This document shows positions 31,545-44,295 of a DNA stretch of 64,000 nt, piece after piece (the first letter of the stretch is position 1; every line of letters starts with the position of its first letter). Both the position numbers and the translations under genes were made by a program. This stretch comes from Phialophora verrucosa (taxonomy: Eukaryota; Ascomycota; Eurotiomycetes; Chaetothyriales; Herpotrichiellaceae), in the NCBI GenBank assembly GCA_002099365.1, contig MSED01000015.1, positions 496,001 to 560,000 of the forward strand, written 5' to 3'. The notes beneath the pieces are model-generated. The model was given only the letters and a program-made list of their open reading frames with translations, had not been told where the DNA came from and searched no databases.

Positions 31545-34484
31545 GCAGAACTGAGATTACAATGCATTACTATTGGAACATCTCCGGAACTGGTCCGCCC
31601 AACCGTTATTAGTGGCCACCCGTATCCGCCTGGCTCCAAATTGGGGTCGAGATCACTTACTTGATAGGCGACTCGACCTACTAAGGATATCCAACTACCG
31701 CGGACTGTATCTACGTGAAAGAGAGGGTTTCAATGCAGACCCGTGTCTCTGCATGCATACTAAGCGGAATCTAGTCACGAGTCTAGGATTACGGCAATTG
31801 TCTACCTAGGTGCTAAAGTCATGATTTCTTCTGGCTCCGTATCGATTCATCGACAATCCGTCCAAGGTCGTGGATGGTGGCAATGCTCGGGCGAACACTG
31901 CAGCCTTCGCTCCATTCCGGGTTAAATGCTTTGTACAAGCTGTCGCCGCCTCAGATCTACGTTATCCACCATCTCCCTCCCTACAACTAAAATTCCGCCT
32001 GCCCTGGAGATAAAAATGTTCCAAACCTCGCGCATGAAGCACCTCTCATGGGCCCAGGGCTGATCCATTGCAAGGGAAGACTCTGGCCTTTGAGGTTGAT
32101 TTTGCCCGCATGGTCTCGTGTCGAAGTTCGGTTCCTTACCCGGTTCTGAGTCCGGATGTACTCGACGTGGATCCCGTTCCCAGCACAGTTGGATACAACA
32201 ATCCACGGCCCGCTTCGTAAGGCTAGGGCTTGGGTATGGGATGAGGCTGCGCTGGTAAGGCAGATACCTATCAGAAGTCTGCACCTCGGGAGCTTCCACT
32301 TCAAACACAAATCTCAACCGCGACGGTTTCAGGCCGAGTTCAGCATACCCGGTTATGTGGCGGATTTCTCTCGAATCCTCGAGTGCTCTTCACTATCGGA
32401 GAAGGTTTTTTCGCTCTGTTACTGATACGCGATGCTCATCAGCGCGTGAATCGGCTTGTGCTCCGCTTCGACTCCACGTCAAGATGCGATTTGTCTCCAG
32501 CAACCTTTCGTGACAACCCAGTATAGATGAGCCACCGCCATGTCGATCTCTCTGAAATCCATCACAAAGAGATCAGAATACGAGCCCCTACGAGCATATG
32601 TTCGTTACGAACTTTCTCAGACATTACAAATCAAAACGGGGATCAATTGATGCCGCATGAAGCTCCCTCGCCATGCAGCGGACATACTTTACACCTTTTC
32701 AGATGACCACGACTCATGCAGAGTCAATGGTTTTGCCTGTTAATGGTGTCTGCAATGGACACGCTGTCCGAGGCCTCATCCGTCTGTGCCAGTACCATGT
32801 GGTTGATTTGGAGGCTCTCTTCATGACTACGGTAGCCGGCATCCCTTAGGAATACAGCTTCTCTACCTTCACTCTTTCTACACGCTCTTTTGCGTCCCTA
32901 CTAATTGCTATTGATATTTTTACCCTCCCTGCTCGTTTTACCCATTCTATATCGTGGACTCTTTTCCGAACCTTGGCTCTCTTTATCCTTCCCTAGTACC
33001 CGCTCTACCATCCTTCCACCATCCATCCCTTTACCGCCTCCCTACCACCTCTCTTCTACAATTTGCCTCCTACGCCTTTCCCTCCTACGCCTTTCCCTCC
33101 TACGCCTTTCCCTCCTACGCCGTTCCCTCCTACGCCTTTCCCTCCTACGCCTCTCTGCTACTACATCCCTCTCTACAACGCTTCCAAGCATGTCTTGAAT
33201 GCTCATTGGCCTCAACGTCTACCATCACCTCCAATTTTTCATCTCTATGCACAATTTACAACCCATCGGCTTTAGCCTGACACCTTTTGCCATCGACAAA
33301 AGAGCAGGTCATATTTTCGATCTGCCGACTCTTTCATCGCTGCTCTCTGCCTTGCGCGACGTTTTGGAGAAGAAGAATCTGTTCGGCCCAGATGGCAGCG
33401 CTGTATCACCAACAGGGCACCGTGAGCCCAGTTGGCTCATCATCTCAAGCCAGCCTTGTGAACACCAGTGCATTTGTTGTCTCCCATATCTTCTCATCGC
33501 CAATGACTCCACCCTTGGGCTTGGTATCACACAAAGTGCACTATCTTTGCGCGGCCGATACGAGTCCATCTTAGCCAATTCGTCAGTATTTGAGCAATGC
33601 TTGTTTGTCCTTTGACAAGCTCGACAACCTCATCCATCTCATTGTACCCGTGCTGGCATGATCCCAAGCAGGAGGTACATATATCCGCAACGGCAAACAG
33701 AATCCATGGCAGCCAATTCTACGCTACGATGTCAATCTGCAGGTATGACAATCATAATGCGCGGGACAGATCACCATTCTGCGAAAACAAAAAAAAACAC
33801 TACCCTGGATGCAGCTGTGAGGTCAATCTGTCTACCAAACTGTCCTGGTCTGGAGCACAAGGAAGGTAGATTTCTATATGGTACTTTCCTGACACCCGTG
33901 CCTTCAACCCGACCGCTGGCTCGGCGTCCTGTCCGACGTCGACAAGGGAGACTCAGGGCCTCTGGGAGGGATACGTTTCTCTGAATGCAAATACGTTCCT
34001 CCCTTTCGCACTAATGACGCTTGCACGGTCCTTGGCCTGAGAAGCTTGGAGACTGGCGCGGACATTTAAGGATTATATACCGGCAATGCGCAGTGCTATT
34101 TGCCGAGCCAGAGCAGGGGCAATGCAGAGGATATGGTTTACTGGTTGAGAGAAAAGGGAGACGAGGGCATCATAGGGATCGTTGGCCTCGACTACAGCAG
34201 AAGACTCGGAGAGGGGCAGCCCGAAATAGAGGAAGAGGGAATGTATGTCTGAATCACTGTTTCTTGCTTGCTCTATGACATTTGCGGCAGAGAAGCGCCT
34301 AACAGGCCGGGACATTGTCTATGCCGCTTTCCTTGCTGCCGTGAGAATGTGTCGACTCGTCGGGTGGGTCCATCATGTTCCGTTTCGCTCATCATGGCAT
34401 CTTTCACACGTCATTCTCGTCAATCGCCAACTGGTGCGGTGCCATGGCATGATCTCGTTGCAGGTGGTCAAATCTTGCACCACT
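31545..34484. other. 2.9-kb gene-poor stretch
   Basis: No complete gene recognised. It holds the 15-base minisatellite listed separately. Around 33850-34250 several short protein-like frames on both strands could be a gene relic, but I could not assign a family. Confidence 0.4.
33066..33155. repeat. 15-base minisatellite, 6 units
   Basis: Six head-to-tail units of CCTCCTACGCCTTTC fill exactly 90 bases. Unit 4 ends CGTTC and unit 6 ends CTCTC. The unit is a multiple of three, so all three plus frames stay open and give Pro-, Ser/Tyr- or Leu/Arg-rich repeats; none has other coding support. Confidence 0.9.
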
Positions 34485-36036
34485 CTACTTGAAGACCTTG
34501 CCGTCAGCCCACTCGTAAGTCTTGCCGTTGACTGTGATGGGCTTGTCCCAAGACCACTGGTCCTCAACGAACTCTCTGTCCTCGGGCTTGCTGGGGTCAA
34601 GCTTGGTGAACTCGTAGCTCTCCCAATCCGGGGCGACGTCGAAGGCTGGCAGAGCCTCGTCGCCGCGGACCATGAAGGCGCCCTGGATGACCGAGTCGTT
34701 GGCTTGGCCGTACACGGAGACTGCTCCGAAGAGGTATTTTCTGGAGGCCTCGAGACGAGCGAAGAATCCACCTGAGGGGAGAAGTCAGTGTCGGTCGAGG
34801 GTGGACTGAGCGCAGAGAGGGTTGAGACTTACCAATCAGGTTGGATGACATGAATGTCAGGGTCAACTCGTCGTTGTACTTGTAATCAATCTTCCACAGC
34901 GAGTAGTCCTCTGGCTTGTAGTGTTCCCAGAACCAAGGGAGGGCCACCGAACGGGTATCCTCGTTGGAGTACTTTCGTTTCCAGTCATCCAGGATGAGTG
35001 TAGGCTTGGGCAGCGACTCAAGAGGGTGCTTGGCCTTGATCTCGGGTTTGGCTTCCTCCTCTTCTTCCTCTACCTCCTTCTCTGGCTTCTTCTCGGCCTT
35101 TTTCTCGGGGGCCTTTGCAGGTTTCGCATCTTTCTTGGGCGGGGTGTACTTGACCGCCTCTTCGACAAAGATTGGGTTCTCAATGATGGCCTTCCAGATT
35201 GGCTGGTTGACCACAGTCTCAAACCAACGGGTAGTGTTGGGGTTCTGGGCACGCCATTCCTTGTCAAGCACGTACTGGAAGCCGCGAGACATTTGAGAGG
35301 TGACATAGAGGTCAGCGAGGGTGATGCGCTCGCCGACAAGGAAGGTATGGACGAGGAAGTGCTGCTCAAGCACGTGAATAGCATCAAGAGCGGCCTTCTT
35401 GAAATCATCAACCGACTTCTTGTTGTAGGGCGTCTTGCCGATGAGCGGACTGAACCAGCCAGAGAGGTTGGGAAGGACTTCGGAGTTGGAAAAGGACATC
35501 CATCGCACGATGGAGGCGTAGTCCTGCTTTGTCTTCCCAAGAAGGGTGGTCTTGTCGTTCTGCGAGGCGACTGTCACAACTGGTTAGCGATGGCTTGTGG
35601 AATCGGCGACTCGAATGAAGCGAAGAATAACGATACGAAAAGGTTTCTCAGAGTTCAATATGGTCAACAAGGAATATATTCAGACAGGGATAACTGAATG
35701 TGATAATATGGCTCATCTTGGAATGTTCGGAGGGTAAAGGCGGGGCAAGACTCACAATAGATCGCAATGGCAATGGACTCCGTCAATATGAACCCATTGG
35801 CGCCAACGAAGGTAGGAACTCGTGCTAGGGGGTTGAGCTTGAGGTATTCCTTGTCGGTGACGGGAGTTCTCGTCTCAACGAGCTCAAGGTCGAGGTTGTT
35901 CTCCTTTGCGACTGCTAGGAGGGCAGTGCTGCGGGCATTTTCCTAGACGGTGAGGATCAATATCGACTGTCCACGAAATGCGGTGCTGCTTTTGCGCAGG
36001 ACGTACCTTGAAGCCGTAAAGCTTTCCGAACGACAT
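34485..36036 (-). CDS. Translation elongation factor 1B gamma (eEF1Bγ)
   Basis: Four exons: 36036-36007, 35942-35756, 35570-34833 and 34771-34485, in phase, give 413 residues. It starts MSFGKLYGFK. An N-terminal GST-like domain runs through RVPTFVGANGFILTESIAI and NLSGWFSPLIGKTPYNKK to GERITLADLYVTSQMSRG. A Lys/Glu/Pro/Ala-rich hinge (KKPEKEVEEEEEEAKPEI) follows. The C-terminal eEF1-gamma domain contains LDDWKRKYSNEDTR, ALPWFWEHYKPEDYSLW and, across the last intron, SNLIGGFFARLEASRKYLFG. It scaffolds the GDP/GTP exchange complex for eEF1A in the cytosol. The first exon is only 30 bases, and the short first intron sits near the start codon, as in other highly expressed fungal genes. Divergent from the mitochondrial ribosomal gene. 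Confidence 0.95.
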
Positions 36037-36290
36037 CTTGGGGGGAATGAAGAAAGGACTGGGAAACTGACAGTAGATTGGTCTCAAAGCAAAATCGGAT
36101 TGTCAATGAATAAATTTTGACTCAGTTTGAAGCCATGTCATTGGCATCGCCATTGGTCCACCGTAAAATCTTGGCGGTTCAGTCACTGCGATCAGCTTGC
36201 ACCTTTCGACGTTCTTGCCCATTCTACACTCCCAAGGCGCAGTGCCTCTCAATGCCCCCTTGCAAGACGTAGGAGGTGCTTGATCGCACC
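36037..36290. promoter_or_regulatory. 254-base divergent promoter (eEF1Bγ / uS9m)
   Basis: Two start codons lie head to head 254 bases apart, so cytosolic and mitochondrial translation genes share one upstream region. No specific operator is identified. Confidence 0.45.
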
Positions 36291-37281
36291 ATGGCACGCC
36301 CTTCAGCGCAGGCTTTGCCTTCTACAGTCTCATGGTTATGTCGCCAATGTCGGAATCAGAAAATTCTGGCGCGAGCTCAACCTCAATGGTTCCCATCGAC
36401 GATCCAGCGTCAAACTTTCTTCACGACGATAAAGTCTTCTGCTGAGGCTCAGATCCGCGCGGCGCCGGAGATAGACCTCGATGAGTCTCAGTCACTACCC
36501 GCTCGAATCCTTCCACGCTCGCCGTCCTATTTCACGGCATCTCCGGTCTTCAACGACCACCTTTTGATGCTACAGTCTCTCGTCAAGAAGCATGCATCAC
36601 TACCTACGGCTCCTACAGATCAGATAGCGCGTCCAGTGTGGTTGAGGTTGAATCAATACCGAAGCTCGACTGGGGAACAAGTGGCTGCCTCGAAGTACTC
36701 CAAGGTACTACTTCTTTTGACGCGACTGAACAAGATCCACCCGAGAATCTGCCCCAAGGAAGTCAAGGAAATACTCTCTCGGTTCCGACGTCCAGGATCA
36801 GAAGCAATACAGAAAGCGAAGCCTGGAACAATCGATGAATACGGAAGGTCTGTGGGTATAGGAAGGAGGAAGGAGTCTTCAGCAAAGGTCTATCTAGTGG
36901 AGGGCACGGGTGAAGTGTTGGTCAATGGAAACAGTATTGTGCAGGCATTCCCACGAATCCACGACAGAGAGAGTGCACTGTGGGCGTTGAAGATCACACA
37001 AAGGATGGACAAGTACAACGTCTTTGCATTGGTATCCGGTGGCGGAGTTACTGGTCAGGCCGAATCCATCACATTGGCCCTCGCCAAGGCACTGCTGGTA
37101 CACGAACCAGCTCTCAAACCAGCTCTTCGACGAGGTAAGCACATTTGGTTCCGGCCGCGTTCATGGTCTGTCGCTAATTCACAATCCAGCTGGCTGTGTT
37201 ACTTCGGATCCCAGACGTGTCGAACGGAAGAAGCCCGGTCGCCTCAAGGCCCGAAAGAGACCAACTTGGGTCAAACGGTAA
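36291..37281 (+). CDS. MRPS9: Mitochondrial small-subunit ribosomal protein uS9m
   Basis: Two exons, 36291-37134 and 37190-37281, joined by a GTAAGC...AATCCAG intron, give 311 residues. The N-terminus (MARPSAQALPSTVSWLCRQC) is basic and Ser-rich and could serve as a mitochondrial targeting sequence. A fungal-specific middle part follows. The conserved S9 domain starts at GRSVGIGRRKESSAKVYLVEG and contains GEVLVNGNSIVQAF and VSGGGVTGQAESITLALAKAL. It ends across the intron with TSDPRRVERKKPGRLKARKR and a C-terminal Lys-Arg, the tail that reaches the decoding centre. The start context GCACCATGG is good. An in-frame Met five codons upstream is possible but less favourable. Confidence 0.95.
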
Positions 37282-40200
37282 GAGGTTGGGGGACTCGAGG
37301 GAGAAGAGTCGTACTCGTCTGTACAATCACCATGTATCAATGTCTCTGGTACAGCTCTCTTTGTTCCAGATCAAGCTCGGGCAGTTGTGCAACCTAACAG
37401 GATTCTCTCGTAATGTGCGACAAGCGCTGGTGGCTCGGACGTCTTTTCGGAACGCGGGTGTCATTGTCCACGTTGCATCTGCTATGTCCGTGGTCCACTA
37501 GGATGTAAGATCTAAATCTTCTCACATCATGGCGCGAAACAACGGTTTGACACCCGCTTGACAGCATGTCGTGCCGACCCACAAGATCGGCATCGGGGTA
37601 AGAGCATAAGAGCATGTCAGCCTTGTGGCAGTGTTGCACAAGCAGGATTGAGGGCTTGACGAGCTCATTGATGCTGGGCCCAGCTCACGTGCGCCATCTG
37701 ATACAAGGCACCGTGACGCTGGTCAACCCAGGCTCCCATCCGACATTGTGCGTCGCACAATCTATTGAACACGGACGGTACGCTTTTGATCTTGACTGCC
37801 CTCATCGCACAATAGCCCGAAGAGATGTTGACGCATCACAACAGCCTCGCGTCCAGAGCAGAGAAGGAGATTCATAAGCGAGATGCCATGATATACGTAT
37901 TCCGCACCGGACATCGTCCTGGTGGCTTGTAAGCGAGAGCCTGCAATATCCTCACTTCCTCGTGGAAACCTCCTGCCTCATCCGGTCTTGCGGGCTAACG
38001 GGTTCGCGTCATTCAAGGACAACCATCTCCGCCAATATGCGCGAGGCGTTGCAGAGATTGAAATTGCTGTATCCTGGTCCGTGGACCATGGCCGCGGCTC
38101 CACGCTCAAACTATCCTCGGGGTTTGTCGTCCAGAAAGAGCTTGGAGATGTCGACCCAGGCTTGAAACGCGTGCTTAAAATCTTACTGGACTCCATACAC
38201 CTGTAAACAAAGTTTCGAGTTGGAGTACGTACCTCGCTGGAGAGTAAGCCCGACGGGGAGGGCGCCGATTGTCCGGCAGTCTTTACAAGATCTCCAGACT
38301 TGAGTACCGGGACTGTACTGGCGGTGGCCTGGACGACGACAACGACAATGGTTTCCCTTGACGTGTCCCGCAGACCTCTTCCAGCAGGTGAGGCCAGCAA
38401 AGTGCAATTCCCATCAGGGCCTTTGCTCGATTCGCGTCATGATACAGAGACGTTCACAAGGACCGAGCCACAGCAACCTGAAACGAGCACCTGAAACGCG
38501 GTTTTTAGCCACAGCCCAAACGAAGCCTCCAGATCAAGATCACCACCGCTAGTACAAGCATGCAAATGCATCAACGACCCCGCTCCAGGACGTGCCTAGC
38601 AGTCCGAATACTCCGTACCTATTGTCGTGTTCAACCAATCTTGAACCTGTCACGACAACCGGTCAATCTTACGAAGTACAGCTCTCGTCTACTGCGGCTT
38701 GACGGGAGTTCTGAGTGCTAAATGACTACGGACCCAGATGTGAAACATATGCAGCTGCGTGCTGCAGAAATCCTTGTTTCCACTCCGTCCGCAGTTGCAC
38801 AGTTTTGCCAATAATGCTTTTGAGATTATGTCAAGGGTACCATTGGCGGGGGTGCAGTGAAGCCTCTCCCCCGGTCTGACTGGTTGGTGCAAGAGGGTCG
38901 CTAGCTACGTGCATATGCAGCTCAAGTCTAGGCTTCGCAGGAGGCGAGCGACAAATGGTGCATACTCGCATTGTGTGCATGAACGGGAGATTATCGAAAG
39001 TCAGAAGCAAATACACACAAATCAAAAACCTTTGACACCACGCCTGCCAAACCGATTCAATGCCTCCTCGTCGGAGCAACCCTAGTGTATCGGCCTCCAC
39101 AAGTAGATGACAGGTCAGGCGTGGGATCCCCAAAGCAACCACGTCCGACACAGGCACATCAACTTTTGACAGCTTCGCCAGATCTTTGGGTCGATGCGAC
39201 CTTTGCCGGGATCCGAGTGGCTACGGAGGCTCCGCTTGACTTTTGACAGGCACCATCTTCCGATCTCCGTCGAAGGTACCTCGTACCATCGTATGTATGC
39301 ACTGCTGTTCCGGCTGGATGAAGTCGAAGCACGGTTGCGCACTCGACCTGTAGTGGGAGCAGCAGATGTAGGAGTATACCTATGCTATGTATGTAGTTGC
39401 ATCGATGCTCGTCCCTGTATCTTTGGCCTCCCCGATCCTGGCATTCTGCTGTGGTTGCCTGGAACAGTCGTTCCTCCGGCTGGCCAAGCAAGCCCCTCCT
39501 TCTGCGAGATTAGACGGAGTCCAACGCATCGCTCCAAGCAGGAAAATACTCCCGCTCGAAGAGCCACGTCTACCAGCCACAATTCCCTTGCGTGGACAGG
39601 TGGACATTAGACACGAGTTGGAATGAGGCAATATCTGGTACTCGTAATCGCATGATGCTACGGAGAAAGGATCGAGGCCAGCCGACGGCTCGCTGGCTTT
39701 TTGCAAACTTTTGGGAGATCGTGGCACCCGCCAAATCAAGGGTGGCACCATCCGCACCGCACCCTGTCACACAGACATCCCCAACTCGGACCTATGCGGT
39801 GCTGAGCTGTCACTGCTGAGGTTGATCATCGGATGGAGTGTGTCGTCTGGGACGATGGGCTGCTTCTAGAGCATCGCCCAGCTTCCACGTCTGCGCGGAC
39901 GACAAGGCAGCCAATCCATAGCGCGGCATCATTCGCAGTTCAGCTGCGATGTGCCAGGCACGAAAGAATGCAGATGTTGAATTTCCCCCCTGCTGGACGT
40001 CCCTTAGGGCGCCACACTATAAATCTCGCCTGGCGCGGCGGCAGGTGGAGGCCAGTGGCAGGCTAAAGATGCAAGCCTTGTCAGACCAGTGGCTAGTTCA
40101 GCTCCCTTGCGCCTGGTGAGGACGCCCCTCGGTCCTTAGCGAAACCCTGGCGAGGTCCTTGGAGGTCCACTAGCGGGGATGCTTCGTGGCGGGTCATGCC

Positions 40201-41560
40201 CATTTTGCCATTCCCATCCACACTGCTTTGGCCCTGGCTCTTCTATTCTGACGCTTCCGTTGGTGAAAGAGTGTCATCCCTCAGCATCCATGAACCTTGG
40301 ACAGCGTCACCAGGGCCGCCGGCGAAGTGACAGCTTGCATCTCCTCGTCCGCACCGGCACCCTGCGCACCCTACGCGACCGACCGGCCGACCGGGAATTG
40401 CGCACAGCTGGCCTCGACGCCCCGAATGCGAGGTCCAACAGGCTGACCACTTTCCAATGGACCCTTCGCATTCGCCCCCCCAGCACAGTGGGCATCGTGT
40501 CCCTCCTGTGGCGCTTGTCCACTTCAAAAGACTTTTCGAGCCGGCAAGAAACGCCTTGCTTGCGGTGCTGGGACTTTGCTGAAAACGATATCGTCGGCCG
40601 GGTTTGGGAGGAGCTGGCTTTGGACGAGCGACCCATCCATTACTGCCATGCGGTATCTGCGCCATTCCCCATCAAGGCTCCTGGAGCAGAGTGTTTATTG
40701 ATTGGAGTCGTGCGCACTTCCGCCTGCCACGGCATCTGCACCTCAGGCCTCTTGTATACATTGTGTCCTTCCACAACTCTCCCCAAGGTACCTGGGTCTT
40801 CTCCCTCCTTGCCTAGGCTACCGAACGCTCCTTTATCTCTTTCGTACGATCCTTTCCTCAATGTACTCGCCTTCGTGTCTTGACCATCGAACTGTCCCCT
40901 CCCTCCACCCTCTGATTCCACTAACCCCACTATCCTTGCTTTCCTTCGACGACCCGGTCACCCTCGACGAAATTTCTGCACCGGTCTTTCCTGTGGCTGA
41001 TGGTCCGGGCGAGGATTTCTTGAGACGATTCGCACAGTTTACATGAGGGACGGCGTCCAGGTGTATTTGTTGGTAACCCAATTCGACCGCGTGCGCATCC
41101 GATCCTCGACTTGACGGCCCAGGTTTGCGATCCGAGAGTCGACCGCGGGCACTCAACCTGTCAGTTTATTCAGCATAGTCTTTGGAGCAGGCGGCCATCC
41201 GATATCATCTTGCGCGCTCTGGTGGCCCTTTTCTCGGACCTCTCCGCAGCGACAGCGGCGGCGCCAGTCTTTCCTTGAGTCTCCTACCGTCCACGACGCC
41301 GGTGAAAGACAACACCACTCTGCCGGACCCGGCGAACACTCGCAGCCGCAGTGGCGACATTGTCGCTCTCCTCCGTTTCGGCCTTGTATCGGTTGCATGA
41401 GGGGCCCAAGATCAGGCGGTGGTACAGGAGAGGCATCAGCGGTTCAGGAGGTGGCTACCCTGCCCAACTCTTCATAACAGATCAAGGCATACGGTGGTTG
41501 AAACGTGCGAGACTATCGCTGTCATTCTGGCGTCGACGGCTGAGATCCGCGTGCCCTTAA
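37282..41560. other. 4.3-kb gene-poor stretch
   Basis: Frames up to 234 codons occur (40179-40883) but with no motif, biased composition or splice partner. No repeat or mobile element recognised. Part near 41.1-41.5 kb may be a long 5' leader of the next gene. Confidence 0.4.
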
Positions 41561-42750
41561 ATGGACGGCAATGACCGTCGGCGCTCCCAGTATGGACCTC
41601 CATACCAATCCCAGGCGCCCTCGCGCCCTCTGCCTGGACAGGCAATGGGACCACCTCCCAGTGACAGATTTGCGCATCCCACGACACCCTCGAGAACGGA
41701 TATCGGCCGATCTTCGATGGCACGACCCTATTTGTCCAACTACCCGGGTTACGGCTACCAAGAACCGTCGTATGGCAGCTCGCAGATGCAGAGCAGCAGT
41801 CCAATGCAAGGGGTGGAAATGCAATATTCGCCGGCGTTCATGTCCGAGGCGTCCCGGCAGCAGCAGCAAGTGCAGGCGTCTCCTCAACAGCAGCAGTATC
41901 CCCAGTATGCGCCCTCTTCGATGCTTCCGCCGGTCGGCCCGCAATCACTGTACGAGAACATCGGGTACCAGCCCTCACAGACTGCAATTGACGTGATGGC
42001 GAGCCGATTCGCAGTGCCGCAGTATATGGCGCCCGGCGAGCATCCAGGAGCGACTCTGGGCTCTGCTCCTGCCCAGTATATGACTTCTCAATCCGAACAG
42101 AGCAGCTATAGCCACGTGGCTGTGAGTCGCCCATCCATGCCTCAGTTGTTTGGTGCGCCACAAGTCGAGTTTCCTATGGCGGAGCCACGAGGGGTGGAAG
42201 AGGCTGCCGAACCGAGTCGCGTGCAAGAGGCGCTCGACGAGGGCTTGCGAGACTACCACCGTCAAATCAGCACCGTGTTCGATGCCATCATCGCGGGCAG
42301 GGTGACGACGGCCAGCGAGAAGCTGCTTGCGGCGTCTCGGTGGCTTGTCAGTTCTGTTGCCGCATTGGGTAAGTTACATTCTCGCTTGGAGAGGCAGAAC
42401 TAGACTAAACGTGCACAGGGCTGCACCACGATGATGAGACGAGACACGCAGAGCGCATTGAAATGTGGCGAGAGGTCAACATCGCGTGGGAAGCGCTCGG
42501 GCAGAAGCAGAAAGAAATCACCGAGGAAGCTCTGAGGACCCGACGAGAACCGGCCGACATCCTCTCCGCCGGCTCCATCACCAGCCTGATGGACGAGCTT
42601 GTGGCCCTGTGCGATGAACTCGAACCATACGGGCTGGTCGACTTCGAGATGGGCATCTGGGAGGAACAGATCATCCATATCTTCACCGCCTGCCTCCAGC
42701 TCCTCCCCTCGGGCGACTCGGACACGGGTGCGAGTGCGAGTGCGAGTTGA
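41561..42750 (+). CDS. conserved fungal protein, unknown (Q/P-rich, helical C-terminus)
   Basis: Two exons, 41561-42368 and 42419-42750, with a GTAAGT...GTGCACAG intron, give 379 residues. Residues 1-210 are disordered and rich in Pro, Gln, Ser and Tyr. From about residue 220 the protein is helical: LDEGLRDYHRQISTVFDAI and ASEKLLAASRWLVSSVAALG, then after the intron RIEMWREVNIAWEALGQKQK, LMDELVALCDELEPYGLVDF and MGIWEEQIIHIFTACLQLL. I know this helical arrangement as a conserved but uncharacterised domain in Pezizomycotina; I cannot name a function. The last codons are a GCGAGT repeat giving Ser-Ala-Ser-Ala-Ser. No membrane segment or catalytic motif is seen. Confidence 0.8.
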
Positions 42751-44295
42751 GAGGCCAGCCTGCGTGCCTCTATCGGTCTCTTTCTATCACGACTGAACGA
42801 CGACTTACGAACTCGGGATCCCCTTTCCTTTGTGAGCAACGGCTTTACCACTGATGAGTGATACCTCTTTCTCCGCATGATACATGAGCTGCATGTTTTG
42901 TATGATTACCACGTTTTGGGGCTCTAGAATCTGCATGATGTACGAGTATGATTGTGAAGACCGGAAATCCCGGCTTACACCGAAAAGCATTACACGGAGG
43001 CCGCGGCAGGGACATTATTGGGAGGCACTACTGTTTATTTTTTCCTTGTTCTGACCAGCTAGCTGGGTTCCCTCGACGGGGTCGACGCAAAAAGAGAAGG
43101 CACGCAATGTACAATAGCTGCGGTCTTTGTTTTCGGCTGGCCGCCTTTGAGGCGTCCTCGATTTTTCAATACCCCCTTTCTTCGCGACACGGAAGAGCAT
43201 GGCGGATTCGAAGCAATACCCAAGCTTCGCTGTGATTGGGAGCACATCTCCTTTGTCGGTTTGCACTACGATGGAGCGACGGCAAACGCATCAGAGACCG
43301 CGCGCGCTCGAAAATACAACATGATGGTTTCTCGAAACTGCCTCACTCCCTGCGCACGGGCCATGCATGCCCTGATTTCCGTCCGTATATGCGTGTGCGC
43401 GTGCACGTCGTATCTTGGCCTCGAGCCATCTGACCGCGCAGTGGCCGGGGGCCATTCTGTAACGCTGTGCGCCCGATCACGGGTGGGCAGTAAACAAAAT
43501 AGAAAAGCCAGACGCCAGCCCAGGGGGCCGAGCGATATAACTTGTGCGTATGTAGTAGCATCGCCCGCTCGCCATTCGCTGCCGTTTTCCCACGATACTG
43601 GTTTTTCACCTCGAGGGTTTCATCTTTATCTCTCGCAATCCCTGCGTGCATGTCTGCGTCTTTTGAAGTGGATAGGAGGAGTCGGCGGCGGCGGCGGCCA
43701 CGGCCACGCATGCATGCATGCCCGCCCGTCGTCGGGCGCCTGTTTATGTACGGACTACAAGGTACAGTTCGGTTTACGGTGCCTTAACTTTCTCTTCAAT
43801 GCTTGATCCCTGACCACCCTAGCGGACCAGACACGCCAGGCTATACGCAGTAATTGGTACCCAGCACACTTTTCCAGGCCCTGGCGACGATCATCCGCGG
43901 GGACTGACTCCTGTAGCAAACGTCCAGAACAGGCGTCCCAAAGCGTACTCGTACTCGTAGTACTCCTTACTCGTATTGGGTACGTAGAAGTGGGGGCAAC
44001 AGTGGCATGACATCTCATCTCCTGCCGTCTGTCTGCTTGTCTGTCTGGATACTCGCATACGGAGGACTAGGTGTGACTGGGGCATGTGTGCCTCGTGCTC
44101 TTTAAAAGCATGGCGGCACGTTGGATGCGAAGCGAGGAACCCTTTTCTCAACTGCTTCTGAAGAATTCGTTGCTTCTATCCGTGCGTCTCCTCTGCACTG
44201 ACGGGTAGAGCCTCTCAGCAGGATCGAGGCCAAAGCATGCCTTGTTCGTAGCCATGGGCCCAACAGGCCAAGCGTCCACGGTGCATAGAGGTTCT
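42751..44295. other. gene-poor stretch
   Basis: No gene recognised. A GGC-rich run and alternating ATGC repeats occur near 43680-43720. Open frames lack motifs. Confidence 0.4.

Noticed and set aside
31922..32317. 131-codon minus-strand frame in the gene-poor region
   Set aside because: No recognisable motif, and the overlapping frame on the same strand is equally long.
34921..35697. 258-codon plus-strand frame opposite eEF1B-gamma
   Set aside because: Antisense of the GST-like domain and its Lys/Glu-rich hinge; reads as Leu/Phe-rich low complexity.
40179..40883. 234-codon plus-strand frame
   Set aside because: Cys/Pro/Leu-rich without motif or conservation cues; not separable from chance.
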